Below are positions 50,321 through 61,965 of a DNA stretch of 64,000 nt, piece by piece. The notes beneath the pieces are model-generated. The model had not been told where the DNA came from. It did no database searches and worked only from the letters and a program-made list of their open reading frames with translations. Every line of letters starts with the position of its first letter. Positions within the stretch are counted from its first letter, which is position 1. Source of the stretch: Mauremys mutica (lineage: Eukaryota > Chordata > Testudines > Geoemydidae); assembly GCF_020497125.1 (NCBI RefSeq), contig NC_059082.1:55140524-55204523 (forward strand). The letters are read 5' to 3'. A program made the position numbers and the translations under genes.

Positions 50321-52048
50321 CAGACCAGAAAATTACCATTGGGGACATTGAAATGCCATTAGTTATCCTTGGGGACCCAGCCTACCCCTTGCTCCCATGG
50401 CTCAAGAAGCCGTACATAGGCAGCCTGGACAGTAGTAAGGAGCAGTTCAAGTATAGGCTGAGCAAGTGCAGAATGGTGGTAGAATGTGGCACAAAAAGTG
50501 GGAATGTGCTAATAAAGTTTGTGGATGACACAAAGCTGGGAGGTATTGCCAGTACAGAGAGGGACTGGGATATCATACAGGAAGATCTGGATGACCTGGT
50601 AAACTGGAGTAACAGTAATAGGATGAAATTTAATAGTGAAAAGTGCAAGGTCATGCATTTAGGGATTAATAACAAGAATTTTTGTTATAAACTGGGGACG
50701 CATCAGCTGGAAATAACAGAGGAGGAGAAGGGCCTCAGAGTATTGGTTGAGCACAGGATGACTATGAGCCGCCAATGTGATATGACTGTGAAAAAAGCTA
50801 ATGCGGTTTTGGGATGCATCAGGCGAGGCATTTCCTGTAGAGATAAGGAGGTGTTAGTACTGTTATACAAGGCACTGGTGAGACCTCATCTGGAATATTG
50901 TGTGCAGTTCTAGTCTCCCATGTTTAAGAAGGATGAATTCAAACTGGAACAGATACAGAGAAGGGCTACTAGGATGATCCGAGGAATGGAAAACATGTCT
51001 TATGAAAGGAGACTCAAAGAGCTTGGCTTGTTTAGCCTAACCAAAAGAAAGCTGAGGGGAGATATGATTGCTCTTTATAAATATATCAGAGGGATAAATA
51101 CCAGGGAGGGAGAGGAATTATTTAAGCTTAGTACCAACGTGGGACACACGAACAAATGGCTATAAACAGGACACTAAGAAGTTTAGACTTGAAATTAGAC
51201 GAAGGTTTCTAACCATTAGAGGAGTGAAGTTCTGGAATAGCCTTCCAAGGGGAGCACTGGAGACAAAAGACATATCTGGCTTCAAGACTAAGCTTTATAA
51301 GTGTATGGAAGGGATGGTATGATGGGATAGCCTAATTCTGGCGATTGATCTTTGACTATTAGCGGTAAATATGCCGAATGGCCTGTGATGGGACACTAGA
51401 GAGGGTGTGATCTGAGTTACTACAGAGAATTCTTTCCTGGGTGTCTGGCTGGTGACTCTTGCCTACATGCTCAGGGTTTAGCTGATCGCCATATTTGGGA
51501 TTGGGAAGGAATTTTCCTCCAGGGCAGATTGGCAGAGGCCCTGGGGCGGTTTCGCCTTCCTCTGCAGTGTGGGGCACGGGTCACTTGCTGGAGGATTCTC
51601 TGCATCTTGAAGTCTTTAAACCACAAGTTGAGGACTTCAATAGCTCAGATATAGGTCAGGGATTTGTTACAGGAGTGGGTGGGTGAGATTCTGTGGCCTG
51701 CGTTGTGCAGGAGGTCAGACTAGAAGATCATAATGGTCCCTTCTGACCTTAAAGTCTATGATTGTATGTGCCTTTGGATGTTTGAAAGCTTGCTGATGCT
51801 GTTTGCTGACTAGGTTAGACCTCAGCGCAGCCAACATTCCCATTGTTATTGCTGCTTGCTGTGTGCTCCATAATATCTCTGAGAGTAAGGGGGAGACACT
51901 TATGGCGGGTGGGAGGTTGAGGCAAATCGCTTGGCAGCTGGTTTTGAGCAGACAGACACCAGGGCGATTAGAAGAGCACAGCTGGGCATGCTGCGCATCA
52001 GAGAGGCTTTTGAAAACCAGTTTCATGACTGGCCAGGCTACAGCGTGA
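50321..52048 (+). pseudogene. Harbinger transposase, split by a CR1 insertion
   Basis: The part before the CR1 reads KITIGDIEMPLVILGDPAYP, LLPWLKKPYIG and EQFKYRLSKCRMVVEC, from the DDE_4 (HARBI1-like) nuclease core with the conserved GDPAYPL motif. The part after 51766 continues with the AFG, LTRLDLSAANIPIVIAACC and VLHNISESKGE motifs up to the TGA at 52046. A TGA also lies near 51802. The frame on the two sides matches once one copy of the 5-bp flank is discounted. The N-terminal half, with the first catalytic Asp, is absent. Confidence 0.85.
50489..51765 (+). mobile_element. CR1 LINE, 5'-truncated, in the Harbinger transposase
   Basis: It starts inside RT and continues to the CR1 3' end (GGTCAGACTAGAAGATCATA, CCTTCTGACCTTAAAGTCTA). 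ATGTG flanks both sides (50484-50488 and 51766-51770). RT motifs: VLIKFVDDTKLGG (FADD reads FVDD), NSNRMKFNSEKCKVMHLG and ALVRPHLEYCVQF with a TAG at 50911, then [20 protein letters not shown] and [19 protein letters not shown]. The frame is largely open, so the copy is fairly young. Confidence 0.92.
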
Positions 52049-52285
52049 CAGTTGTGGGGTGGGTTTGCATCAAGGAGAAACACACATTTGTTGATTTTAA
52101 TTCCTTGTAAGCCAACCACCTTCCCCAGTTAGATCACAGCTGGCAAAGGAAATAAACTCACTATTGTTTTCAAACCAAGCATTCTTTCTTTATTAATTAA
52201 AAAAAAACTGAGATACCTGACAAAGTAGCCCGGGTGGGGTAGGGGAGGAGGGAAGGACAAGGCCACATTGCTTGTTGTAGCCACA

Positions 52286-52624
52286 CTACAAATCAAATGT
52301 AGTACTGTTTGAATGACAGCCTTCTGTTGCTTGGGCCATCCCCTGGAGTTGAGTGGCTGGGTGCCCGGAGCCTCTCTTCCTCCCTTTCCCCCTCCCCCTC
52401 CGCGCTCTTGGGCATCTGGGTGAGGAGGATATGGAACTTGGGGAGGAGGGCAGGCAGTTATACAGTGGATGCAGCGGTGGTCTGTGCTCTTGTTGGCTTT
52501 CCTGCAGCTCCACCAGATGCCTCATCATGTCCGTTTGCTCCCCCATTAGCCTCAGCATTGCCTCCTGCCTCTTCTCATCGCGCTCACTTAATGCTTTCCT
52601 GGCCTCTGCCACTGATGCCTCCAT
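52286..52624 (-). pseudogene. C-terminal part of the Harbinger Myb/SANT-like gene
   Basis: The frame holds a helical, Glu/Gln-rich stretch (ARKALSERDEKRQEAMLRLM, GEQTDMMRHLVELQESQQEH) that looks like a dimerising coiled coil. A Pro-rich linker and a basic tail (RARRGRGKGRKRG) follow. It lies downstream of the Myb-like ORF at 53599-54036 on the same strand, consistent with a second exon. I did not find a confident splice pair. Confidence 0.65.
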
Positions 52625-53269
52625 GCATTCAGCTGTGCCCTATTAGTGCAGGAGGACTGCATGAGCTCGGAAAACATGTCATCGCGAGTGCATTTTTTTT
52701 CTGCCTTCTAATCTGCAATAACCTCAGGGACGGAGATGATAGGGGGAGCATAGAAACATTTTGCACCTGCAAGGGTATAAAAAGGGAGAGTAAAATTTAA
52801 GATGATACATTTCTGAGAACAGAAGGGAGACTCTTTCACAGTGAATCAAGCAATTCACAGCAGACAGTACATGTGCTTGAAGTACAAGGTCGCATTTTGC
52901 CTTTTATATTGAGCACCTGCTGGTATGGTGACACATCTCACACAGCTGAGCAACAGAATTCAGTTTCCAGGCAGCCATGGTAAGCCAAAGGGTACACGGG
53001 GTTGGCTTCTTCCGCCTTCATAACATGTGGGAATGGTTTCAAACTGCAGCGCCCTCCTTTCCCATAGCAAGCAATGCCGGTTGGGTTTGCCACTTAAAAG
53101 GAGGGGGTGCAGTTTTCGAGTGGATGTGCAGCACGCACACCTCCCCCCTCCCACTGTGTGGCTGTTCTCTGGGATGATCCCTTTTAGCCAAGCGCAAACA
53201 GCCCAGCAGGAACGGGGTCCTTTTACTGTTCCATTACACAAAATCCCCTATTTCAACCACGTGACCATC

Positions 53270-53560
53270 AATGATATCACTCTCCTGAGGCTAATACAGA
53301 AAGATATAGACCAAATGTTGCTTGAATGCAACCAAAAGCCAGGACCATTTGCTGCCATGCTTTGTGCTGCAATGATTCCAGACTACTTGCTACTGGCTTG
53401 GTGTGATTAAAGTGCCCTACCGTGGAGGATGAAATAAGGCAGCCCTCCCCAGAAACCTTCTGCAAAAGCTTTCAGAGTACCTCCAGGAGAGCTTCATGGA
53501 GATGTCCCTGGAGGATTCCTGCTCCATCCCCAGACACATTAACAGACTTTTCCAGTAGCT
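53270..53560 (+). other. Unassigned coding-like stretch inside the Harbinger
   Basis: On the plus strand, opposite the gap between the two Myb-gene pieces, the frame reads DIDQMLLECNQKPGPFAAML and DYLLLAWCD. After a TAA, short frames continue (SALPWRM, and a shifted stretch that includes DSCSIPRHI). I do not recognise the family. It could be part of a third element gene or an antisense coincidence. Confidence 0.35.
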
Positions 53561-53598
53561 GTACTGGCCTTGAATGCATCCCAATTCTTCAGGGCAAA

Positions 53599-54036
53599 TC
53601 AAACATTAAACACAATTGCTTTTAAACCCTGTACTGTAGTTACAAATGTGCACTCACCAGAGGTGCCTTCTCCAGCCTCAGGGTCCAGGATCCTGCCTTG
53701 GGAGGGTATTGGCTCCAGGGTGATGAAAAGGTCCTGCCTGCCGGGGAGAACAGATTCACTGCTTGCCTGCTGTGCGTTCTCCTGCTCCTCTTCCTCACCC
53801 ACAAAATCCTCCTTCCTGTTGCGTGAGACTCCCCCCTTGCAGGTGTTCACAGACAGTGGTGGGGTAGTGGTAGGGTTCCCCCCTAGAATGCCATACAGCT
53901 GATCATAAAAGCGGCATGTCTGGGGCTCTGACCCGGAGTGGCCATTTGCCTCTTTTGTCTTCTGGTAGGCTTGCCTGAGCTCCTTAATTTTCACGCAGCA
54001 CTGCTGTGTGTCCCTGTTGTAGCCTCTGTCCACCAT
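53599..54036 (-). pseudogene. Harbinger Myb/SANT-like DNA-binding protein
   Basis: This 145-residue frame contains VDRGYNRDTQQCCVKIKELR, QAYQKTKEANGHSGSEPQTC and RFYDQLYGILGG. This is the Myb/SANT (trihelix-like) signature of the second Harbinger protein, which helps bring the transposase to the nucleus and the element ends. The acidic stretch EDFVGEEEEQEN follows. The upstream part (54062-54310) is in another frame and adds a SQISSSMDRMGD-like segment, so the N-terminus is damaged. Confidence 0.78.
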
Positions 54037-54589
54037 GCCCTGTGCAATTTTGGCATATATATTAGCATTTCTTCTTTTTGATCAGAGTTCGGCCTGCACA
54101 GTCTCTTCTCTTCATAGAGCAGTCAGATCCAGTGTCTCCCATTCGGTCCATGCTGGAGCTGATTTGCGATTCTGGGGGGACAGCATGGTCACCTGTGCTG
54201 CTGAGCTCGCCACGCTGACCAAACAGGAAATGAAATTCAAAATTTCCTGGGGCTTTTCCTGTGGACCTGGCTAGTGCATCGGAGTTGAAAATGCTTTCCA
54301 GAGCGGTCACATTGGAGCGCTCTGCAATAGCCCCCAGAGGCCAATACCGTCAAATTGCATCTGCACTACCCCAAATTTGACCCAGGAAGGTCGATTTTTA
54401 GCGCTACTCCCGTCGCTGGAGAGGAGTACAGCAGTCGATTTTAAGAGCCCTTTAGGTCGATGGAACGGGGTTGGTTGTGTAGACGCGTTGCTTATAAAAT
54501 CGACCTAACGTGGCTAAATTCAACCTAACCGTGTAGTGTAGGCCAGGGCTTAGACTGTGATCTAGTCACTTCTTTTCCCCTCTCTTTGG

Positions 54590-55688
54590 CAAGCTAAACA
54601 ATTAGAGCTGCTTAAATCTCTCACTGTCAGGTAGTTTTCTAGACTTCAAATCATTCTTGTGGCTTTTTCTTTAAACCCTTTCCCATGTTTCAATGTTCTT
54701 TTTAAAATGTGGACACAGAACTGGTGCAAGAATCTGGTAAAGGTCTCACCAATGCTGCATACAATGGTAATGCCACCTTTATATTCCCGTTTTTATATCC
54801 AGGGATCACATTTGCTGCCTTAGCTGTAGCATCACATTACACTGTGTGGAGTTTGGTTTCCATCATAACTCTTCTTTTAATCCTTTCCAGAATTGTTACT
54901 TTCCTGGATACATTACTCCAGCCTATAAGTGTGGCCTGCATTCTTTGTTCATTAATGTATGATTCTGCTCTGTATCTGTGACCTGTTGTCCTCATTGTTT
55001 ACCACCTCACCAGTCTTTTCATCATCTGCAAACATCATTAGCAATGGTTTTATATTTTCTTTCAGTTCATTGATAAAAATAATGAATAGCGTTGGATTGA
55101 GAGCTGATCCCTGCAGGACCCCCCCTAAAACCACCCCCCTTGGATGATTCCCCAGAATATGAGCTATATTGATTTTACATCATACTAATGTTTTAATAAG
55201 AATATTGTGAAGTATTCAGACTCCTTACAGAACTCCAAATATATTATGTCAGTAATTACCTTTATCAACCAACCTTGTAATTTCATCAAACATTAGGTTT
55301 GACATTTTTTTCCATAAAACCATGTTGATTGGTATTAATTATGCTCCATATTAGCTTTTTTTTTTTTCCTTTCCCTAATAATATCAGGCTAACAAGCCTA
55401 TAAATTACCTGGGTTATCCTGTTGGTTTGTTTTTCAATACCATAATAACATCAGCTTCTCTACAGTCCTCTGGAACTTCCTCATTATTACAAAATTTATT
55501 ACATATTAACATCAACTGTCCAGAAAGCTCTCTGGCTAATTCTTTTCAAACTCTTTTTGATGCTACTTATTTGGACTTGCTGATTTATAAAAATATTTAA
55601 CTTTAGTTGATACTGTTTAACATCCTCCATAATTACTATTGGAATGGAAAGTATTTCATCATTATCTGATATGAAAACATCATCCAGG
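54590..55688 (-). mobile_element. CR1/L2-type LINE fragment with RT
   Basis: Minus-strand frame 54952-55134 reads GGVLQGSALNPTLFIIFINE and LLMMFADDEKTGEVVNN, RT motifs B and C with intact FADD. Frame 55499-55693 (DNDEILSIPIVIMEDVKQYQ) is probably part of the same LINE further 5'. The 3' side aligns with 37230-37370. It is old and full of stops. Confidence 0.75.
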
Positions 55689-55694
55689 TGCAAA

Positions 55695-56260
55695 AAAAGG
55701 CAAATGTCATTCTGGGATGTATTAACAGGAGTGTCGTATGTAAGACACGGGAGATAATTGTTTTATTCTCTTCTGCACTGGTGAGGCCCTAGCTGGAGTA
55801 CTGTGTCCAGTTTTGGGAGCCACATTTTCAGAAATATGTGAACAAATTGGGGTCCAGGGGAGAGCAACAAAAATAAGTAGTTTAGAAAATATGAGGAAAG
55901 GTTTCAGTCTAGAGAAGAGAAGGATGAGGGGGGACGTACGTCTTTAAATATGTAGAAGGTTGTTAAAGAGGACAGTGATCAATTGTTCTCCATGTCCACT
56001 GAGGGTCGGAAAAGAAATAATCAACTTAGTTTGCAGCAAGAGAGATTTAAGTTGGTTGTTAGGAAAAACTGTCTAACTCTAAGGAGTTGAGCACTGGAAC
56101 AAGCTACCTAGAGAGATTGTGGAATCCCCATCATTGGAGGTTTTAAAGAACAGGTTAGACAAATATCTGTCAGGGATGGTCTAGGTCTGCTTAATCCAGC
56201 CTCAGTGTGGAGGGGAAAGAGGAACGGACAAGATGGCCTCTTGAGCTCCCTTCCAGCCCA
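55695..56260 (+). mobile_element. CR1-type LINE 3' fragment
   Basis: The plus-strand sequence encodes ANVILGCINRSVVCK and an ALVRP-LEYCVQFWEPH motif, then CR1-like tail sequence (AGATTGTGGAATCCCCATCATTGGAGG in two parts). It ends GATGGCCTCTTGAGCTCCC. It abuts the oppositely oriented LINE at 54590-55688. Confidence 0.72.
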
Positions 56261-57379
56261 GCCTTTCCATGGTTCTTTCCAAATGCAAGAATCCTGCTTT
56301 GGCTGCATCATTGACAATCCCGTCATAATCACTTGTGCCCAAGAAGCTATTTTAAATATACTGATGGGAATACTGCCCACTGCAGTAAGCAGTCTTGCAC
56401 TGGCAGGAGATGGGGAGGAAGTAGAATAGATCATTTAATAAGTTGTCTATTTTTTTACTACTTTGATGCCAGTTAGGAGTGATTCCAAACCGCAGTGCAG
56501 AAAGATAATACAAAAGGCTCTGCCGCGATTGGACATAGTGTGGTTCAGCTTGGAAGAATGTAGCTAGCAGTTGTGGGGGGAACTAATTGGAAGCTCATGC
56601 AGGCAGAGGGAGGGAGAAATATTGGAGTAGTGATACTGGATGAAGCTTAGGCCACACTATCTGAGCAAGTTGGTTCTACAGTTAGGACTTGTTTAAACTG
56701 AGCCTTAAAAAATATTGTTCCCTTGACATTTTTTAAAAACCATGGTAACATGTTTATTGGTCCTGGATTTTTTTAACAAATTTTCAACTGCTGTGTTAGC
56801 ACCCCAAACACTGCAGTGCTGGCCAGCACCTCAGGGTGAAATTAACTAACCTAGTTTCATTGCCCAACAAGAAAGAATGCAAAAAGTGATTGCAGAGCAT
56901 AAATAGTGGGAAGATAAATCAGATTGATGACATTTTCTTTTTGGCAATCTCTGTTTTAGCGGATATAAGGAAACTTGTTTTTAATTATATTTTATGTAAG
57001 CATGGCTGCTTAAGGGATGAAGATGAACATCAAAGTAGAGATGAGTTTGCAATGTGATATGCTGGAATGGAAGTCAGTTTAATTGTACCTCCTCAGACAG
57101 AGGCTTTATGTCAGGGACAAGGGAGATGCTAGTTCCTCTTTATGTGACTGGTGAGATTGCAGCATTCAGCACTGGGCACCTGCAGAGGGCAATAGAACAA
57201 AGACAACAAACTGTAAAGAATTTGGAGCAGAGTAACACAAATACTCAGGACTGGAGGGGATGACTCATAAGGGACAGCCAAGGATCTGGAATGTGCAGGA
57301 GGGCGTATTGTTACACAGCTGTTCCTCCCTGATAGTTCACTAAGGGCAATGCGAGGAGAGTGGTATTTTGGGTGAATCA

Positions 57380-58155
57380 GGGCTGAATTAACCTTTTGTG
57401 GGCCCAGTGCCAAACATTTGTCCGTCCCCCCCCCCCCCCATGGGGGCAAAGGAGATGGTGTGGGGAGGTCGGTCCCCAGAGCAAGGGGTCAGCCTGGGGC
57501 ATAGCACGGTGGGGCCGGCCCCGCTCCACCCAGCCCAGTGCAAGGGCTCTGTATCCAAACCAGCAGTTGCCAGATGCACACTGGCCCGCCCAGCCCTGTG
57601 CTGCCAGCGTGCCCCTTCTGCTCGGGGGTGGGCCCATGCCGTGCCACACAGCCCCGACTCCCTATGCCCAGCGTCCCCCAGAGCTGCTATGCTCAGCGCC
57701 CCCCCACAAACCCCCCACCACAAATGCACAGTGGCCTGCACACCACCACCCCTGCCCAGCACCTGCCACACAACCGCACTACTACTGCCCAATGCACTTC
57801 CCCACAGCCCACCACCACAACTACACAGCACCCCACTCAGACCCCCACTGCCCAGCATCTCAAAATAGACCTCCCCCCACCACCCCGAAGACATCCCCCA
57901 CTGGCCAGCAGCCCCCCCCACACACACACACCTCCAGAGACCCACTCCCTCATACCCTGCCCCCTGGCCACACTCACCGGCCCTGCTGGAAGGTGACAGC
58001 ATCTGCCAGGTTGAGCTGGCAGTGCAGCCAGGGCCGGTCCAATGCCGGGGTGGGGAATCACTCTGGCCTCTCGGGAGTGGCGCAATTAGCAATTTGCCAG
58101 GCCAAGGTCAATTCCCGGCCTGGCCGGACTCCCTCAGGACCCACTTGCCTGGAGA
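57380..58155. repeat. C/G-skewed, low-complexity block
   Basis: The plus strand is strongly C-rich with short runs of C, A and CA (a C run near 57427-57441; CACACACAC near 57918). Long open frames on both strands (up to 255 codons) are Pro/His/Thr-rich on one strand and Gly/Trp-rich on the other. They are composition artefacts, not genes. The edges GTGGGCCCAGTGCC and AATTCCCGGCCTGG suggest a decayed repeat, which I cannot name. Confidence 0.5.
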
Positions 58156-58330
58156 TAGGGTGACCATATGTACCTGTTTGGCCAGGACAGTTCCCCTTTT
58201 AAGCTCGGTCCCGGCCATCCTGACTTTTTTTTGACAAAAATGGGCATTTATTCCGTTTGCTCTGCCAACTGATCAGCTGGCAAGAACAAACGAACAAATG
58301 CCCTGTTTACCAAAAAAGTCTGGTGCGCCC
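58156..58330. mobile_element. Possible hAT-type MITE fragment
   Basis: AGGGTGACCATATGTACCTG resembles the left end of the hAT MITE at 6124, and GGCCAGGACAGTTCCCCTTT follows as in that kind of element. No right terminus is found. Low confidence. Confidence 0.4.
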
Positions 58331-61120
58331 CCCTAGCGGGGCGTGGAGGAACGTGTGTGGGGGGGTGGCGATGTGAGGGGTCAGGCAGTAGGGCTTGGGG
58401 TCGTGGGGGTATGTGAGGGGAGGGCAGGGGGGTGTGTGTGTGAGGGGGTGCAGGAGTCAGACCCTGCCCTTGCTCCACCCCACCCCAAAGCCCCACCCCT
58501 GCAGCAGGAGCCAGCAGGATGAAGCTTCTGCCTCTGCAGGAGAGGGCAGGGGGGCGGAGAAGAGCTAGCGAGGCCTTACTGCAGCCCAAGCAGAGCGGGC
58601 CAGGGCCCCTTTGGAGCCTGGGCCTGGAGCCACGGTGCAGCTGGTGCTGAGGTGAATATCCGGAGAAGTAGGGCAACAGGGAGATTACAAAACTGCAGCT
58701 GAGAACAAAGTGTTTCCACAGGGCCAGTCCTGTCCTGGAACAGAAGGACTGAATGGTATTTTCCATCCCCAGTGTTTTAACATCAGTGGGTAGGTTTAGG
58801 CATGACGGTGTTAACAATGCTTCACACAGCCTGGAATAGGTATGTACTCATCTGGTGAAGGGAATCTGGGCTGCTGTGTGCAGGCACTGATGAGTTGGAG
58901 CATTTTCCAATAGCATATGCAAAGCACAGGGAAGATACTGAGTAGACTGAACGGTTCAGCAGAGAAGCGTGAGTACGAATGATCATCTGGAGGGCTAGCT
59001 AGGCAGTTCTGCTCTGGAAAGTGACCTTGTGCCTCAGTGTTTACTGGCTCTCAGTGACTCTGTATGCAGCAAGCGGGACTCCAGCACTCTCATCTTGCCT
59101 CTGCCACTGATTCATTGTGTGACCAAATCTGTACGACTCTAATTCAGTCTGTGCCTCCCCATCAAGGGTGTAAGCCAGGGAGTGAGCATGGAAAATGTGT
59201 TGTGTAGCTAGGCACTCTGTCTCTAGTCCCCATTTCCCAGTGGGAATAAGCCCCCTTTGTGCACCTGGGGCAGTGAGGCAGAATTAGCTACTTGTGCAGT
59301 GCTTTGGGGAAAGAGTGAGCCCGTCATAGTGCTAATCCCGTCAAACTCCAGCAGAGTAGGCTCAGTGGTTTTCTTTCTATGGAAGATTAATGAATTTGCT
59401 ACAATCTGTCTCTCTTCTGGATGAGACCTCACAAACGAAGGCCCTGCCTCCTTTCAGTGGACATTAAAGCTACCCAGTGTTTGCCCTGGTACCCTCAGTC
59501 AGAATTTCCGAGCTCCCTGCTAAGAACAAACTTCAGTTACTTGGCATTTTATGCAAAACGAGGGACTTAACCAAATCTTCCTCTCTTGCATTTCTGATCT
59601 GGTTTCCTGGTTTGAGTTGGAAATTTGAGAGCTAGAGAGCAGTCGAAAATCCACAGGCAGGGCCTGGCTGCTCTCTGGGGCTGCGGATGTTTGTTCTGTA
59701 TTATTAGCAAGTTTAGAAAGTAAGTCATGCAAGTGTCAGGAGGAGAAAAGGTGAGTTGTTCTGGGCTAGGAAGGTTCCTAGGCTGATGTCCTGGAGGCTG
59801 AATGAAACTGTGGCAACATGGGAGAGGCAGAACAGGTGAAGAATTGGAAGGGAACCAGAGTTTGTGGCTTTTCACTGTGATTGCTGCATTCTGTCCTCTT
59901 CCATTTTTACCCCAGGATTGCATCACATGCACAGTGTGTGTGGGGGGGGCGGCCTGGGCTCCTCTCCCCACAAGTGGGATTAGAGCAGCAAACTACCTGT
60001 ACTGTGTCCAAAGGTTTCCTTTGAGGTTCCTGCTCCCCTTTATAGGAAACCTGTGTTTGTGCCCTAGCATTGGTGCGTTTCTCATGATAGCAATCTAGTG
60101 CCAATACATACACTGTGGAAGCATGGTGTGGCGTGGCTGGGCTCAGAAGCAGCCCATCAGAAATGATGATGGGTTGGGAGAAGTGGTTTGGCTTGGTGCC
60201 TTGTATTTCAATAGCACATCAACTGCCAAGTAACCAATGCTCTGTGGACTGCTGGAACTACACATAAAAGCTATAAGAATGCTTGTGAGAAGCTTTATCT
60301 TGATCAATGTTTATATAAAGAGAGCCACTTAAAATGAGTTATTGTAGATATTAAAAAAAAGTAAATCATGTTAACTGTAAACAATATCCCTGTGCATTTC
60401 TGAGTTAGTCATTCTGTTATAGTCTTGAGTAGTATTTTAGCCTGAGAGTCCTCTCTGGGATCAGGGCCCGATAGGATTATTTGGGGTACAGTTTACTGAT
60501 AAGCATCCCAGCCCCAAAGATCTGGCAATCCAGGCAACAAGATCCATTGGCGCAGGGAGTTTAGCTTCAAGGCTGCAGGAGTTGCAAACCTCTGGTTGGT
60601 GTCTTGCTCTGCCCTAATATAGATCACACGTGTTACATGCACTAGGCACATGGGGAGGTTGGGATGCTGCTACAGCCTAGCACTGGTCATCTTTTAGCGT
60701 GGGCTGATCTCAGCCAGTGTATTTTCTAAACCAGAACTTCTTGTGCTTTATTGGAGTTGAGTGGGAAATAGATAACTGTTGGGCAGGCACTGTAGCTGAT
60801 TCCCAGTGACCACATGGCAGGACCTTGGATAGTAGATTGGGCCAAACTGTGTTTGGAGCTTGTAAAATGGAGTTGGAGTTGCCCAAGTTACTGTCTGTGA
60901 AACCCCTTTTATGGGCTTATGTTCAGTGAAATGCCCTGGTGGCCAGGTTTCTGTAGCATTCAGACCTGGCTGTTAATCCACTGCTTGAAATGATCTGCTC
61001 AGTCTCCATCTTGTTCCAAGGGCTGAAGCGTTGTTTTGTAATGGGGATGCGGAACCTCTGTCCTGTGCACACAGCAGAGGAGCGAGTGCGAGCTCACCTT
61101 CTCCTCTCCTTGCCTTCCAG

Positions 61121-61286
61121 GCTGCTGCACTATTTCCGAGGACGGCACCACTTGGAGGAGATCATGTATAACGAGAACATGCGCCGCTCCCAGCTGGTCA
61201 TGCTTTTTGACAAGTTTCGCAGCGTGCTGGTAGTGACCAATCATGAGGACCCTGTGATTTCAGTCTTCCAGTCCCTCTTGAAGTGA
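61121..61286 (+). CDS. NPRL3: NPRL3 terminal coding exon and stop
   Basis: After one base completing the split Arg codon, the exon encodes [40 protein letters not shown] and [14 protein letters not shown], then TGA (61284-61286). Human NPRL3 ends the same way apart from a few substitutions, such as Lys for the final Pro. The acceptor is CTTGCCTTCCAG. The five exons total 786 bases, an exact 262 codons with the stop, which independently supports all the boundaries. The last residues form the conserved winged-helix-like tail of NPRL3. Confidence 0.97.
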
Positions 61287-61715
61287 CTGTGTGGAGTGTG
61301 GGAGGGGAACTGCTCCTCTGCTTTCAGCTCCCTCAGTCCTAATATTTTGTTTATATAATGTTAATACAGGCGCAGGGTAGCAGCAGCCAGAGGTTCTACC
61401 CCTGCCGTTGACCTTCCCAGTGACCCTCAGCAAGTCCCCCCTTCTCCCTCCCTTTTACCATCTGCCTGGGGAATGTAAACCCTGACCTGCTTGTGGACAG
61501 AGTTCTGCCCTCAAGACGCATGGGAGTGGGGCTAGAGAGGTGCACACAAGTGAAGCTGTTCAGTCCAGCTAGTTCCAGTGTGCAGTGTCTTCCCAAAGTC
61601 CCTGCCACTGGGCTGGGGTTCCTTGCTTCCTGCGCAGGCGGTGTGTGCGGAATTGAAGAAAGGTTTTACCTTGGTGTTGCTGAATAAACAACACACACTT
61701 TGACTGGACATTGGT
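61287..61715 (+). other. NPRL3: NPRL3 3' UTR with poly(A) signal
   Basis: AATAAA at 61683-61688 is the first consensus signal after the stop, giving a 3' UTR of about 0.4 kb. Cleavage is expected 10-30 bases later, in front of TTGACTGGACATTGG. A MITE begins shortly after, at 61750. Confidence 0.7.
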
Positions 61716-61749
61716 GCAGCAGAGCAGTGGTTTTAAAAATGGCAGTAGC

Positions 61750-61965
61750 ATCTCCACCCTAGTCTACACTAGAATTGCTACAGCAGCACAGCTATAGTGC
61801 TGCTAGTGTTGATGCTCTATGCTGCTGAGAGAGCTGTCCTGACAGTAGCTATGTCCACACCAGCACTTAAGTCAGTGCATCTTGCGGCGCACAGGGGGGT
61901 AGCTTTTTCACTACCGAGTGACTTAAATTATACTGAAGTAAGCGCTAGTGTGTACAAGCCTTCAG
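61750..61965. mobile_element. MITE of the 'TGTCTACAC' group between NPRL3 and MPG
   Basis: TAGTCTACACTAGAATTGC at the left and GCTAGTGTGTACAAGCCTT at the right are inverted. An inner pair includes GTCCACACCAGCACTTAAGTC and its partner. It fills most of the space between the two gene ends. Confidence 0.6.

Larger units (their letters stand above)
50321..54549 (+). mobile_element. Harbinger DNA transposon, left end missing
   Basis: It has a PIF/Harbinger transposase remnant on the plus strand and a Myb/SANT-like gene on the minus strand, the paired layout typical of this superfamily. The right end, with AAATCGACCTAACGTGG and GTGTAGTGTAGGCCAGGGCT, matches the MITE termini elsewhere in the window. 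The left end is replaced by DIRS sequence. The transposase is interrupted by a CR1 (50489-51765). Confidence 0.8.

Noticed and set aside
50016..50362. Overlapping ORFs around 50.0-50.4 kb as host coding sequence
   Set aside because: They are readings of the DIRS terminal hairpin and the adjoining Harbinger and CR1 sequence.
57388..58163. Two long overlapping open frames on opposite strands (234 and 255 codons)
   Set aside because: They are driven by C/G skew and low complexity, have no domain motifs, and overlap completely in antisense.
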